From assembly GCA_964507445.1 (NCBI GenBank), contig CAZDQF010000007.1:1-64000 (forward strand): DNA of 64,000 nt. Reading direction: 5' to 3'. A model generated the notes under the pieces. The model was not told the origin of the DNA and did not search any database. It worked only from the letters and a program-made list of their open reading frames with translations. Of the stretch, positions 17,363 to 26,822 are shown piece by piece. The first letter of the stretch is position 1. Each line of letters begins with the position of its first letter. The translations under genes and the position numbers were made by a program. Source of the DNA: GCA-2683135 sp964507445. Lineage in GTDB: Bacteria > Planctomycetota > GCA-002687715.

Positions 17363-20179
17363 GTGATGTGTTCCGGGTCGCTGCATTGTCTCGCGGGGCT
17401 GTGGTTGGTGGTGTTGCTGGCCGGCCCCGGGTTCGCCCAGGACGTTTCGCAGACGGATCGGTTCGAGAAGGAGATCCGCCCGCTCCTGATCCGTCGGTGC
17501 TACCAGTGCCACGCCGCGTCCGAGGGGTCGGTGAAGGCGGGGCTGTCTCTGGAGAGCCGCTCCGGTTGGGCTCGCGGAGGGGACTCGGGGCCCGCCATCG
17601 TCCCCGGCAACCCCAAGGCCAGTCGCCTCATGCTGGCGGTGCGGTATGGGCACCCCGAATTGCGGATGCCGCCGGATGGCAAGCTCCCGGACCATGAGAT
17701 CGTTGCGCTGGAGCGCTGGATCAAGGACGGGGCTCACGATCCGCGGGTGGAGCGGGTGCCGGGGAGCACGGTCCGGGCCATCGACATGGAGGAGGGGCGT
17801 CGCTTCTGGTCGTTCCGTCCGGTGCAGCCGGTGGAGGTGCCCACCCCAGCGGATGACGGCTGGGCGCGCAACGACATCGACCGGTTCCTGCTGAAGTCCA
17901 TGGAGGACGCCGGGCTCAAGCCCGCGGGAGACGCGGACCGCCGCACCCTCATCCGTCGCCTGTGCTTCGACCTCACCGGGTTGCCTCCGACTCCGGAGCA
18001 GGTGCGTGCGTTCCTGGCGGATCGCTCCGAGGACGCCTACGAGCAGCTGGTGGAGCGGCTGCTGGCGTCGCCCCGTTACGGGGAGCGGTGGGGACGGCAC
18101 TGGCTGGACGTGGTCCGGTTCGCGGAGTCCAGCGGCGGCGGCCGCAGCCTCATGTTCCCGGACGCGTGGCGGTTCCGTGACTACGTCATCGAGAGCTACA
18201 ACGACGGCGTCCCCTTCGACCGTTTCCTGACGGAGCAGCTCGCCGGGGACCTGCTGCCGTTCGACGACGCGGCGCAGCGCAACCGGCAGCTCACCGCCGC
18301 CGGGTTCCTGGCCCTCGGCCCCACCAACTACGAGCAGCAGGACAAGGAGCTGCTGCGCATGGACGTGATCGACGAGCAGATCGACACCGTGGGTCGGGCC
18401 TTCACCGGCCTGACCATCGGGTGCGCTCGCTGCCACGATCACAAGTTTGATCCCATCCCCACCTCCGACTACTACGCCCTGGCGGGGATCTTCGGCAGCA
18501 CGGACGTGCTGACCCCGGGGAACGTGTCCGGCTATGTGCAGCACGAGCTGGTGGATCCCGCGACGGAGGCGTGGCACGCCCACCGCAAGGAGCGGCAGGC
18601 GTTGGCGGCGCGGCTGAAGAAGGCGGAGGGACGCCTGGCCGGACAGGTCGCCAGGTCCCCGAGGTCCCTCAAGCGCGCGGAGCTGAAGGGCGTGGTGCTG
18701 GATGACGCGGACGCCACCCTGATCGGTGAGTGGAAGCAGTCCACCTACGCCAAGGGCTACCTGGAGAACGGTTACGTCCACGACGTGGACCAGGAGAAGG
18801 GCCTGAAGTCCGCCACCTTCTCGCCGGATATCCCGGAGGCGGGGCTCTACGAGGTCAGGGTCTCGTACACCACGGGGACCAACCGGGCCACCAACGTCCC
18901 GGTGACCGTGGACGGAGCGGACGGACCGCAGACCGTGAAGGTGAACCAACGGCGGCCGCCCCCCGGCGGTGACCCGTTCATGGCCATCGGCCGCTTCCGC
19001 TTCGAGCGCGGCATGGGCGCCGTGGTCACCATCTCCAACGAGGGGACCAACGGCCACGTGATCGTGGACGGGTTGCAGTTGGTGCTGGCGAAGGACGTGC
19101 CGAAGGCCGGAGGGGCGTCGCCCTCGGACCCTGCGCGCGTCGCCCTCCAGGCTCGCGTGAAGGCCCTGCGGGAGGACCTCAAGGCCCTCGACAAGCGGGC
19201 GCCCCCGGCGCCGAACAAGGTCATGTCCGTACGCGAGTCCAAGGACCCGCGAGACGGACACGTGCACATCCGCGGCGGCGTGCGCAACTTCGGACCCAAG
19301 GTGCCCAGGGGCTTCGTGACCGTGTGCAGCGACGCCCCCGCCAGGATCCCGGCGGAGCAGAGCGGGCGCCTGCAGCTGGCCCGCTGGCTCTCGGACCCGA
19401 AGCACCCGCTGACGGGGCGGGTCTACGTGAACCGGATCTGGCAGCACCTCATGGGCGTCGGGCTCGTGCGGACGCCGGACAACTTCGGTGTGATGGGGGA
19501 GCGCCCCTCGCACCCCGAGCTGCTGGACTGGCTGGCTGCGCGGTTCGTCAAGGACGGCTGGTCCACCCGCGCCCTGATCACCCTGATCGTCCAGTCCCGG
19601 GCCTACCAGGCTCGGGTGGCGACCGCGGATCCTTCGGACCCGGGCAACCGGATGCTGGCCCAGGCTCACCTGCGACGCCTGGACGCGGAGGCCATCCGCG
19701 ACGCCATCCTGTCCGTGAGCGGGCGGCTGGACCTGGAGATGGGCGGGCTGACCATCCGCAAGCTGACCCAGTACGACTACGGCTACGAGTTCGACACCCG
19801 GCGTCGCAGCGTCTACGTGCCGTGGCTGCGCAACGCCATGCTGGAGCTGTTCGAGGTGTTCGACGTGGCCAACCCCAACCTCGTGACCGGGCGGCGCAAC
19901 GTCAGCGAGACGTCGCCGCAGTCGCTGTACCTGCTCAACAGTCCGTGGGTGATTCGCCAGGCAGAGCACGCCGCGAAGCGGTTGCTGAGCGAGGACACCC
20001 AAGACCGTGACCGGCGGATCGAGCGGGCCTACGAGCTCGCCCTGGGCCGACCGCCCTATCCGGAGGAGCGCCGCCTGGCGCGGGCCTACCTGGATCAATC
20101 CGGGGCCACGGAGTCGGACTCCTGGTCGGATCTGTTCCACTCCCTGTTCGCCTGCATCGACTTCCGCTACCTGAAGTGA
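17363..20179 (+). CDS. Planctomycete cytochrome c / DUF1549 / DUF1553 protein
   Basis: A 938-residue exported protein with the domain order PSCyt1 (heme c), DUF1549, an inserted beta-sandwich carbohydrate-binding-like domain and DUF1553. The heme motif CYQCH is at 46-50, directly after the signal peptide. DUF1549 shows RNDIDRFLL and FDLTGLPPTPEQVRAFL, RYGERWGRHWLDVVRFAES; DUF1553 shows NRIWQHLMGVGLVRTPDNFG and ETSPQSLYLLNS. Families of this kind are widespread in Planctomycetota next to DUF1501 genes, with a suspected oxidative role in polysaccharide degradation that is not established. The DUF1501 gene starts 14 bases after its stop. Confidence 0.9.
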   Translation: MMCSGSLHCLAGLWLVVLLAGPGFAQDVSQTDRFEKEIRPLLIRRCYQCHAASEGSVKAGLSLESRSGWARGGDSGPAIVPGNPKASRLMLAVRYGHPELRMPPDGKLPDHEIVALERWIKDGAHDPRVERVPGSTVRAIDMEEGRRFWSFRPVQPVEVPTPADDGWARNDIDRFLLKSMEDAGLKPAGDADRRTLIRRLCFDLTGLPPTPEQVRAFLADRSEDAYEQLVERLLASPRYGERWGRHWLDVVRFAESSGGGRSLMFPDAWRFRDYVIESYNDGVPFDRFLTEQLAGDLLPFDDAAQRNRQLTAAGFLALGPTNYEQQDKELLRMDVIDEQIDTVGRAFTGLTIGCARCHDHKFDPIPTSDYYALAGIFGSTDVLTPGNVSGYVQHELVDPATEAWHAHRKERQALAARLKKAEGRLAGQVARSPRSLKRAELKGVVLDDADATLIGEWKQSTYAKGYLENGYVHDVDQEKGLKSATFSPDIPEAGLYEVRVSYTTGTNRATNVPVTVDGADGPQTVKVNQRRPPPGGDPFMAIGRFRFERGMGAVVTISNEGTNGHVIVDGLQLVLAKDVPKAGGASPSDPARVALQARVKALREDLKALDKRAPPAPNKVMSVRESKDPRDGHVHIRGGVRNFGPKVPRGFVTVCSDAPARIPAEQSGRLQLARWLSDPKHPLTGRVYVNRIWQHLMGVGLVRTPDNFGVMGERPSHPELLDWLAARFVKDGWSTRALITLIVQSRAYQARVATADPSDPGNRMLAQAHLRRLDAEAIRDAILSVSGRLDLEMGGLTIRKLTQYDYGYEFDTRRRSVYVPWLRNAMLELFEVFDVANPNLVTGRRNVSETSPQSLYLLNSPWVIRQAEHAAKRLLSEDTQDRDRRIERAYELALGRPPYPEERRLARAYLDQSGATESDSWSDLFHSLFACIDFRYLK

Positions 20180-20193
20180 GAGAATCGAGGCTG

Positions 20194-21701
20194 ATGGGAC
20201 CGCTATTCTCGCGACGACAACTCCTGCAGCGGACGGCTTGTGGCTTCGGCTCCCTGGCGTTGACCGGGATGCTCCGCGGCCAGGACCCGTTGCCGTTGTT
20301 CGCCCCCCGTGCGAAGCGGGTGATCTTCGTCTTCATGCAGGGCGGCCCCAGCCACGTGGACACCTTCGACTACAAGCCGGAGCTGGCGGCGCGGGACGGC
20401 CAGAGCATCGATTTTACGGGGGTCCGGTTCGGCACCTTCGGCAAGGTGAGCAAGCGCCGGCTCATGCGGCCGCTCTGGAAGTTTCGGCAGCACGGTGAGT
20501 CAGGCCGCTGGGTGTCGGAGTTGTTCCCTCATCAGGCGGCCGTGGTGGACGACCTGTGCTTCATCCGCTCCATGCACACCGACGGAGTGGCGCACGGCCC
20601 GGCGACCCTGTTCATGCACACCGGCGCCACCAACCTGGTGCGCCCGTCCATGGGGAGCTGGATCAGCTACGGGCTCGGCGCGATCAACCAGGACCTCCCG
20701 GCGTTCGTTTCGCTCTGCCCGTCCGCCACCAAGGGCGGTCCGCGCAACTACGCCAGCGCGTTCCTGCCGGCCATGCATCAGGGGACCGCCGTCGGGGGGG
20801 GGGGGGGGGGCCCCCCCCCCCCCCCCCCACCGACAAAAAACACACAACCCCACCACCCCGCCCGCCAACCTCCGCCGGCGGGTTCCGGCGGCCCTGCAAC
20901 CGGGGCCCGGCGGGGGGCGGGGGGGGGCGGGCCGCCGCGGACGCCGTCATCCGTAACATGACCAACGCGGTCCACGACGACGGCCGGCGACGTCGTCAGT
21001 TCGACCTGGTGCGCGCCCTGAACGGGGAGCAGCTGAAGAGGTCGACGGTGGACGATCGGCTCGAGGCGGAGGTGAAGTCCCTGGAGCTGGCGTGGCGTCT
21101 CCAGGACGCGGCGCCCCAGGTGTTCGACCTGTCGCGGGAGTCCGCCGCCACCCTGGATCTGTACGGCATCGGCGAGAAACTCACGGACGACTTCGGACGC
21201 CAGTGCCTGCTGGCGCGGCGGCTCGCGGAGTCAGGGGTGCGCTACATCCAGGTGAACTACGGGGACGAGTCCGCCAATCCCCGGTGGGATCAACACGAGA
21301 ACATGCCCCTGCACGCCAAGCATGCGCGCGCTACGGACAAGCCCGTGGCCGGTCTGATCCGGGACTTGAAGTCCCGGGGCATGCTCGAGGACACCCTGGT
21401 GTGGTGGGGCGGTGAGTTCGGCCGGACGCCGTTCGCCCAGGGGAAGAACGGGCGCGACCACAACCCCCGCGGCTTCACCACGTGGCTGGCCGGCGGCGGG
21501 ACCAAGCCCGGCTTCGTCTTCGGTGAGACCGACGAGCTGGGACACGAGGCGGTGCGGGACCGGGTGCACATGCACGACCTCCACGCCACCATCCTCCACA
21601 TCCTCGGGCTGGACCACGAGAAGCTCACCTACCGGTACGCAGGTAGAGACTTCCGCTTGACCGACGTGCACGGTCGTGTCGTGCACGAGCTGCTCACCTG
21701 A
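20194..21701 (+). CDS. DUF1501 (sulfatase-like) protein interrupted by a G17C18 block
   Basis: Partner of the DUF1549 protein, with a Tat signal (FSRRQLLQRTACGFG) and sulfatase-superfamily fold: VIFVFMQGGPSHVDTFD near residue 50, FIRSMHTDGVAHGPA, and in the second part WWGGEFGRTPFAQGKNGRDHN and LHATILHILGLDHEKLTYR. The two parts are in different frames, separated by about 150 bases of low-complexity sequence starting at 20794. Related proteins have only some 15-18 residues there. The gene is probably intact in the organism and damaged in this assembly. ATG 20194 is preceded by GAGG; GTG 20176 overlaps the upstream stop and lacks a binding site. Confidence 0.8.
20794..20935. other. G17C18 homopolymer and low-complexity block, probable assembly artefact
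   Basis: Seventeen G (20794-20810) are followed by eighteen C (20811-20828), then A/C-only text with CACACA and C runs, then G-rich text to about 20935. It falls in the middle of a conserved gene, shifts its frame and adds about 100 bases. Nothing else in the window looks like it. Poly-G is a known two-colour sequencing artefact, so this may be a misjoined inverted poly-G read end. Confidence 0.75.
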
Positions 21702-21704
21702 CGG

Positions 21705-23258
21705 TTACTGCACCACCACGCCGACGGTGTTGGTGAGGGAGACGTTGAACGCCGGCGAGCCGTCCTCGATGACCCCTTGCAGGGTCATGACGAACGGCGT
21801 GCTGATGCCGTTGGGGAGCGACAGGGTCCAGGGCGCGGCCACCGGTGCCTGTGGTGACCCCTGGCTGAACAGGGCAGGGAGGCCCCATCCCAGGCAGTCC
21901 GCCACCACGAACAGGGTCGGGTCCGTGGGCGCGAACATCTGCGGCGTGATGCAGGCGTAGCCGATGGGCGTGGTGTAGAGGGTCTGGAAATTGGGCAGGA
22001 GCAGCTGCCCCATGACCGCGAAGCGAGCGGGGGGCGCATAGGTGGTGGGCTGCGTCACGTCCAGGGACAGGGACTGACCGATGCCGACGGTGACGAGGCG
22101 ACCGGTGGTGAGTCCGGAGGTCCCGTTCACGAAGAGCACGTCCTGGCCCGGTTGTCCGACCCAGGTGCCCACGTTGCCCGCGCCGCAGATGGGCAGGAGC
22201 GCCGTGTCATCCACGAAGCGGGCGCAGGCGAAGCGCAGGGGCGTGGGGGGAATCACGGTGGTCACCGATCCGGCCCCCGTGTCGACCACCTGGAACTCCT
22301 GGTTCCAGTTGGGGTTCATGGCGGAGAAGAAGTAGGTGCCCGAGCCCCGGTCGAAGTCGAAGGACCCGGGGTGCACCGCAGAGAGGCCGTTGGTGAGGGC
22401 GATCCCGCCGGAGACCAGGCCCGCGGTGTTCAGGGTCATGACCTGGTTGTTGCCGTAGGCGATGACCCGGTTGTTGAGGTTGTCGTAGTTGATCCCGAGG
22501 GGGGGAGGGTTGACGGCGGGACCGGCGGTGACGGGCCCCGGCACGGTCACGTCGAGAGCGGCCAGGGAGTCCTGGGTCTCGACGAAGAAGGTGGGGCCGT
22601 TGCTCTCGTCTAGGCCCGAGACGCCGAGCCGCACCGGGCCGGCGAAGGTGGTGGCCGTGGGGGTCACGATGCCCGTGGCCGGGTCGATGGTGGAGAGGAC
22701 GAAGTCCGAGCCCGGGTCGAGGGCGACGCCGTAGAGCTGGCCCCCGGCGCTGTCGAACTCCATGGCCACGAGGCGTCCGCTGGCCATGGTCGGGAACGTC
22801 AGGCCCACGTTGGACACGACGCTGCCGTTGTCCACGTCCAGGCCGATGAGGCGGCCGGAGCCGAACACGGTGGAGTCGCCGACGAAGTAGAAGATCCGGT
22901 TGTCCAGGTCCACGCCCGAACGACCTAGCCACACGGACCAGATGTCCGTCAGGGAGTTGAGCAGGGTCGCGGTCCCCGTGAGGGGGTCCACCTCCACGAA
23001 GTCACAGGTGCTCATGGTGATCTTCGCGTTGGAGCCGCCGATGACGATGCCGCTGAACGTGCCGCCGTTCAGGGACATGCCGCCGCTGGAATAGACGAGG
23101 AAGCCCGATGACCCGTTGGTGATGCTGGTACCGGGGGAACTGGCCCCGCCGGCCACCAGTCCCAGGAGGCGGCTGATGGGAGGCTGTCCTCCTGCGGGAG
23201 ACAGCAGCGACAGAAGCAGCAGGACGGGGAGGACGACGCGGAGGGCGAGACGTGGCAT
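21705..23258 (-). CDS. Secreted beta-propeller-like protein with recurrent C-terminal domain
   Basis: A 517-residue exported protein. A signal peptide (LALRVVLPVLLLLSLLSPAGG) is followed by repeats that look like NHL/WD-type strands with date-like phrases such as VDPLTGTATLLNSLTDIW and TIDPATGIVTPTATTF; these resemble DUF4394/propeller surface proteins. The last 150 residues (from ICGAGNVGTWVGQPG) form a beta-rich domain ending TNTVGVVVQ that resembles the tails of several other exported proteins here. ATG 23258 has GGGAG six bases upstream. It converges with the DUF1501 gene, three bases apart. No enzyme motif is seen; likely a surface or extracellular protein. Confidence 0.8.
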   Translation of the reverse strand: MPRLALRVVLPVLLLLSLLSPAGGQPPISRLLGLVAGGASSPGTSITNGSSGFLVYSSGGMSLNGGTFSGIVIGGSNAKITMSTCDFVEVDPLTGTATLLNSLTDIWSVWLGRSGVDLDNRIFYFVGDSTVFGSGRLIGLDVDNGSVVSNVGLTFPTMASGRLVAMEFDSAGGQLYGVALDPGSDFVLSTIDPATGIVTPTATTFAGPVRLGVSGLDESNGPTFFVETQDSLAALDVTVPGPVTAGPAVNPPPLGINYDNLNNRVIAYGNNQVMTLNTAGLVSGGIALTNGLSAVHPGSFDFDRGSGTYFFSAMNPNWNQEFQVVDTGAGSVTTVIPPTPLRFACARFVDDTALLPICGAGNVGTWVGQPGQDVLFVNGTSGLTTGRLVTVGIGQSLSLDVTQPTTYAPPARFAVMGQLLLPNFQTLYTTPIGYACITPQMFAPTDPTLFVVADCLGWGLPALFSQGSPQAPVAAPWTLSLPNGISTPFVMTLQGVIEDGSPAFNVSLTNTVGVVVQ

Positions 23259-23405
23259 CCAGGACTCCCGGCAGCGGGCACGGGGAAACAGGGCCCGACA
23301 GCCAACGTTCATCGTACACCCGCTGGAGGCTCTCGTCGGTCCGGCGGGGTGGTGTTCGGGGGCGTTGTGTGTGATTGAGCGCGATCGGCCCTCAATGGCA
23401 TGGGG

Positions 23406-23411
23406 TAGAAT
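23406..23411 (+). promoter_or_regulatory. Candidate -10 box (TAGAAT) for second kinase
   Basis: TAGAAT lies 32 nt before ATG 23444, leaving a short leader that contains a GGAGG-type ribosome binding site. Confidence 0.42.
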
Positions 23412-23443
23412 GGGTGTGGAGGAGGGCCGGCCGGAGGCCTGCC

Positions 23444-25324
23444 ATGACACAACCTGACAAGGGCTCGGGTGACCAGATGCGTCACCCCGAAGCCGCCGCT
23501 CAGCCAGCTGGGCAAGGCAGCGCTTCCGCCCCTGCAGAGGCACTGTTCATGGCGTTTTCCGTACTCCCGGAGGAGGAAATCGACGCGCGCCTCGCTCGCT
23601 TGCGTGTCCACGATCCGGACCTCCATTCCGAGGTGACGGAGCTGCTGAACGGCGCCACGGTCGGTGTCCGGCGGGAGGTGGACCCGGCCGCAGCGGACGA
23701 GCGCCTGGTGGGAGCCTATGGGACCGTCGGGGGGTACCGGCTGGATGAGGAGATCGGACGAGGCAGCTATGGCGTGGTCTATCGGGCCTGGGATGAGCGC
23801 AGCGGTCGCACCGTCGCCTTGAAGGTGCTTCAGGGCATCGGCCCCGGGGCCGCGGACGTGGTGGCCCGTTTCCGTCGTGAGGCCATGGTGGCCGCCCGGC
23901 TCGAGCACGCCGGGATCTGTCGTATCTATGAGGTGGGCGCGGACGCGGATCGCCCGTTCATCGCCATGGAGTGGGTGCGAGGCACCCCCCTCTCCCGTTG
24001 CATCAAGCTGTCGAGAGAACGGGCGCAGGGCGAGCGTGGAGGCGAGGAGGATGTGACGCCTTCAAGAGCCACTCCTGCTTTGTACGTCGGCAGCGGACCG
24101 GCGGACATGGACGGGGTGGCCCACGTGGTCCACGTCATGGAGCGGGCGGCCCGAGCGCTCCACGCGGCTCATGAGGCTGGTGTGGTGCACCGGGACGTGA
24201 AGCCCGCCAACATCATCGTTCGAGAGGACGGCCGCCCCGTCCTGTTGGACTTCGGCCTGGCTCGGGAGATGGAGTCCCGCTCGGCGGCGTTGACCCAGGC
24301 GGGGGCGGTCCTGGGATCTCCTGCTTACATGAGCCCCGAGCAGGTGAAGGGACGTCGCGATCGCGTGGACGCCAGGACAGACGTGTGGGCGCTGGGGGTG
24401 ACGCTCTACGAGGCGCTCTGCTGGAAGCGTCCGTTCCGGGCGCCGAACCGACACCTGCTGTTCGACCGGATCCTGACGGAGGACCCGGAGGACCCCCGTC
24501 GCATCAACCCCAGGATCTCCGACGACCTGGCGGCGGTCATCCTGGCAGCATTGGAGAAGGACCCTCATCGTCGCTACCGGACGGCGGAGGACCTGGCGGA
24601 GGACCTGGCGAGAGCGCGGCGCATGAAGCCCGTGTCCATCAAGAGGCCGACCCGGATCTACCGGTTCCGGCGCTGGGTGCAGCGTAATCGAGGCGCCGCG
24701 GCGAGCTTCGCGGCGTCCACCCTGGCCCTCATCGTCGGGGCCGCCGTGGCGACGGTGTTCGCCGTCCGCTCGGAGGAGAGCGCGGAGCGCGCCCAGGCGG
24801 CGCTCGAGAAGTTCTCCCAGGAGAACGAGCGCAACGTGCGCATGCTCGACTTCCTCCAGGATCACCTGGTGTTGCCCCGGAGCGCCATGGCGGAGGCCGC
24901 GGCGGAAGGCCGGGACCCGACCCGGGTGACCCTGCCAGAGATCCTGGATCATGCGTCGGCGGCGGTAGACCGCACCTTCGCGTCAGACCCCCTCGCACGC
25001 GGACAGCTCCTCCATCATCTGGGAGTGGCCTACGAATCTCTGGGATATCCGGAGAAGGCGGCCCATCACGAGGCGCGCTCCCGGTCCCTGTTGCCGATCA
25101 CGTCCTCCATGGCCACGTCCAGCGCGACCCGTGCACAGGCGGCGGCCCATGCGGAGGACCCCCTCCTGCTCCTCACCCTGGCGTTGACCTTCGAGCAGGC
25201 GGAGCAGTACGCCCGCGCCACACGCGCCGCGGAGCAGGCCCTGACCCTGGCCACGGAGACGGCGCCCGAGCTCGTCCCGGAGATCACCGCAACCCTCGAG
25301 CGCCTCCGCAGCCGGCCCGGTTGA
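23444..25324 (+). CDS. Membrane Ser/Thr protein kinase with helical repeat tail
   Basis: A Hanks-type kinase of 626 residues. N-terminal 90 residues are low complexity and acidic; the kinase domain spans about 98-390 with GRGSYGVVYRAWD, Lys127, HRDVKPAN (249-256), DFG (269-271) and SPAYMSPEQVKG. An insert of roughly 40 residues (about 188-227) sits before the catalytic loop. A single membrane helix at about 405-430 is followed by an outside tail with TPR-like helices (QLLHHLGVAYESLGYPEKAA). ATG 23444 is preceded by a GGAGG site. Unlike the first kinase it has no sigma factor beside it. Target unknown. Confidence 0.9.
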   Translation: MTQPDKGSGDQMRHPEAAAQPAGQGSASAPAEALFMAFSVLPEEEIDARLARLRVHDPDLHSEVTELLNGATVGVRREVDPAAADERLVGAYGTVGGYRLDEEIGRGSYGVVYRAWDERSGRTVALKVLQGIGPGAADVVARFRREAMVAARLEHAGICRIYEVGADADRPFIAMEWVRGTPLSRCIKLSRERAQGERGGEEDVTPSRATPALYVGSGPADMDGVAHVVHVMERAARALHAAHEAGVVHRDVKPANIIVREDGRPVLLDFGLAREMESRSAALTQAGAVLGSPAYMSPEQVKGRRDRVDARTDVWALGVTLYEALCWKRPFRAPNRHLLFDRILTEDPEDPRRINPRISDDLAAVILAALEKDPHRRYRTAEDLAEDLARARRMKPVSIKRPTRIYRFRRWVQRNRGAAASFAASTLALIVGAAVATVFAVRSEESAERAQAALEKFSQENERNVRMLDFLQDHLVLPRSAMAEAAAEGRDPTRVTLPEILDHASAAVDRTFASDPLARGQLLHHLGVAYESLGYPEKAAHHEARSRSLLPITSSMATSSATRAQAAAHAEDPLLLLTLALTFEQAEQYARATRAAEQALTLATETAPELVPEITATLERLRSRPG

Positions 25325-25521
25325 GAGCGTTGGCGCGCTCTCCGGCGGCGCCCGGATACCTGTCCGGCGTCCAGGCAGGGTCAGCGGCGCTCAGGGCGCG
25401 TCGCCTCAATTCGGGTCCCGGCGACCCACTCGGCGCGCAACGCCGGACCCAGCACTTGTCGCGAACTCCTCATCGAGAAGGAGTGAGCGGTCAGGGGGCG
25501 GGTGCCCGCCCTGGCGGACCG

Positions 25522-25553
25522 GGGAGCGACCTCATGATGGTGTGGTCGCTCCC
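25522..25553. terminator. Perfect 10-bp inverted repeat between convergent genes
   Basis: GGGAGCGACC (25522-25531) and GGTCGCTCCC (25544-25553) flank a 12-nt loop in the gap between the rightward kinase and the leftward lipoprotein gene. It could stop transcription from both sides; no T-run follows. Confidence 0.5.
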
Positions 25554-25571
25554 GGTGAGCGTTTGCGTAGG

Positions 25572-26393
25572 TCAGCGGCTGACGGGGGCGAAGTCCGTGA
25601 AGCTGCGCCGGACGGTCATGGACTGGATCCGGTCCTCAACGGCCTTCGGCATCATGGGCTGCACCTTCTCCGTGAATTGCTTGGAAAGGGTGCGTGGGCT
25701 GGGGACATAGCGGTCGCGGAGGGACGCCGGAGTGAAGCGGATGATCACCTTGTACTTACCGACCTGCGCTCCGCGTTCGCCCTTCATGACCACGCGTCCG
25801 ATGCCGCCGATGGGGGCGCGCCAAGCGTTGCTGTAGGTGCCCGCGACGAACTCCTCGAAGTCGTGCTCGCTGACGCCGGGCTTCAGGTCCAGGGAGTGGA
25901 ACCCGTCCAGGCTGGCGCCCATGACCCCCGCCGGTCTCGGCGTCTCGGTCAGGACCACGTAATCCGTGAAGGCCACCGCGCTGCACATCTTGTTCAGCTG
26001 GTCGTGGACGGTCTTGATCTTGTTGCCGACGGTCTCGTGCCAGGCGTCGGTGACGGTGTTGCTGTCCGGGAAGTAGCGGTCGCGTGTGGCCACGGAGTCG
26101 AAGGCCCAGATGGCCTGGTAGCGGCCCATGTCCTGGCCGCGATCCGCCTTCTGGATGCGCACCTGCAGGCCGCCGATGGGCTCGCGCCACAAGGTGGTGA
26201 ATGGCCCCGACACGAACGCCTCGAACTGCGTCGGGCTGACGCCCTCGTTCAACTCCAGGGTGTGGACCCCGAGGAGGGGACGACTCGAGTGGTCTGTGTG
26301 AGCGCCGTGTTGGGACCCGTCGTTCGCTGATTGACAGGAGGTGAAGAACGCGCAGCACGCGGTGATGCTGACGAGGATGAAAGTCTGACGCAT
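25572..26393 (-). CDS. Lipoprotein with duplicated alpha-beta-barrel-like domain
   Basis: A 273-residue probable lipoprotein: signal MRQTFILVSITACCAFFTSC with lipidation likely at Cys20. The mature part is two similar copies of about 100 residues. Copy one has LELNEGVSPTQFEAFVSG, WREPIGGLQV and TRDRYFP; copy two has LDLKPGVSEHDFEEFVAG, WRAPIGGIGR and LRDRYVP. The matching layout indicates an internal duplication, and the pattern suggests a ferredoxin-like alpha-beta barrel. GGAG lies seven bases before the ATG. I cannot assign a ligand or reaction. Confidence 0.8.
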   Translation of the reverse strand: MRQTFILVSITACCAFFTSCQSANDGSQHGAHTDHSSRPLLGVHTLELNEGVSPTQFEAFVSGPFTTLWREPIGGLQVRIQKADRGQDMGRYQAIWAFDSVATRDRYFPDSNTVTDAWHETVGNKIKTVHDQLNKMCSAVAFTDYVVLTETPRPAGVMGASLDGFHSLDLKPGVSEHDFEEFVAGTYSNAWRAPIGGIGRVVMKGERGAQVGKYKVIIRFTPASLRDRYVPSPRTLSKQFTEKVQPMMPKAVEDRIQSMTVRRSFTDFAPVSR

Positions 26394-26580
26394 GATGTCA
26401 CTCCGCTTAGTGGGGGATTACGGGAAGCACACTATCCCCATTGGCCGGTAGATCGCTCCTAGGCCGATGGGGCAATCCTGAACCACCGCTTATATTCGGG
26501 AGGGAGCTCGCCTGTCAACCGTCCGAAGGCCCGGCCCATGGCCTCCATCGGCAGCGCGCGGTCGGTGGGTCGGTCCGGCC

Positions 26581-26658
26581 TCAGGTGAGGATGATCGCTG
26601 CCACGGCGGCGATGACGACGAAGAGGGCGATGAAGAGGGGAGCGCGTCCGCGCTCCAC
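26581..26658 (-). CDS. Possible 25-residue single-span membrane peptide
   Basis: GTG 26658 to TGA 26581 encodes a 25-residue peptide: a short basic start (MERGRA) and one continuous hydrophobic helix (PLFIALFVVIAAVAAIILT) ending at the stop. The charge layout (basic N-terminus, then a span of about 19 residues) matches small membrane proteins. An in-frame stop sits just upstream, so GTG is the only reasonable start; the binding site (AGG four bases before) is weak. Function unknown. Confidence 0.4.
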   Translation of the reverse strand: MERGRAPLFIALFVVIAAVAAIILT

Positions 26659-26774
26659 GCAGCCTGAGAGCTTTCACAGCATGATCCTGGTCTCCTGAGC
26701 AGAGGATAGCGCAGGCGTAGGGGTGGTCCCAGGGCCCTTCGCTCCTCGGTTCTTCCATTCATACCTAAGGTCTC

Positions 26775-26784
26775 TATGCATAGC
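26775..26784. promoter_or_regulatory. Perfect palindrome CTATGCATAG upstream of padR
   Basis: A 10-base perfect palindrome lies 38 bases before the PadR start codon. PadR proteins often repress their own operon through ATG/CAT-rich palindromes, so this is a plausible operator, although the core spacing differs from the best studied sites. Confidence 0.3.
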
Positions 26785-26822
26785 AGCCGAAAGGTGTCTT
26801 GTAGGCAGGAAAGGAGGCCGAC

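Larger units (their letters stand above)
26394..26822. other. Intergenic region with one small membrane ORF
   Basis: This 429-base gap lies between the leftward lipoprotein and the rightward PadR gene. It holds a 25-codon hydrophobic ORF (listed separately) and a perfect palindrome upstream of padR. The longer minus-strand frames across it (about 90-99 codons) show no recognisable family and lack binding sites. Confidence 0.4.

Noticed and set aside
16142..20140. A minus-strand frame of 1332 codons
   Set aside because: It is antisense to the methyltransferase and DUF1549 genes, is rich in His, Arg, Gly and Pro, and has no domain motif. High GC content leaves such shadows open.
20811..20850. 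Poly-Pro/poly-Gly segment as a true part of the DUF1501 protein
   Set aside because: Family members have no such insert and the frame shifts across it, so it is better explained as an artefact.
26459..26762. Minus-strand frames of 90-99 codons between lipoprotein and padR genes
   Set aside because: They start without a binding site, have Ser/Arg/His-rich text and overlap a better short hydrophobic frame.
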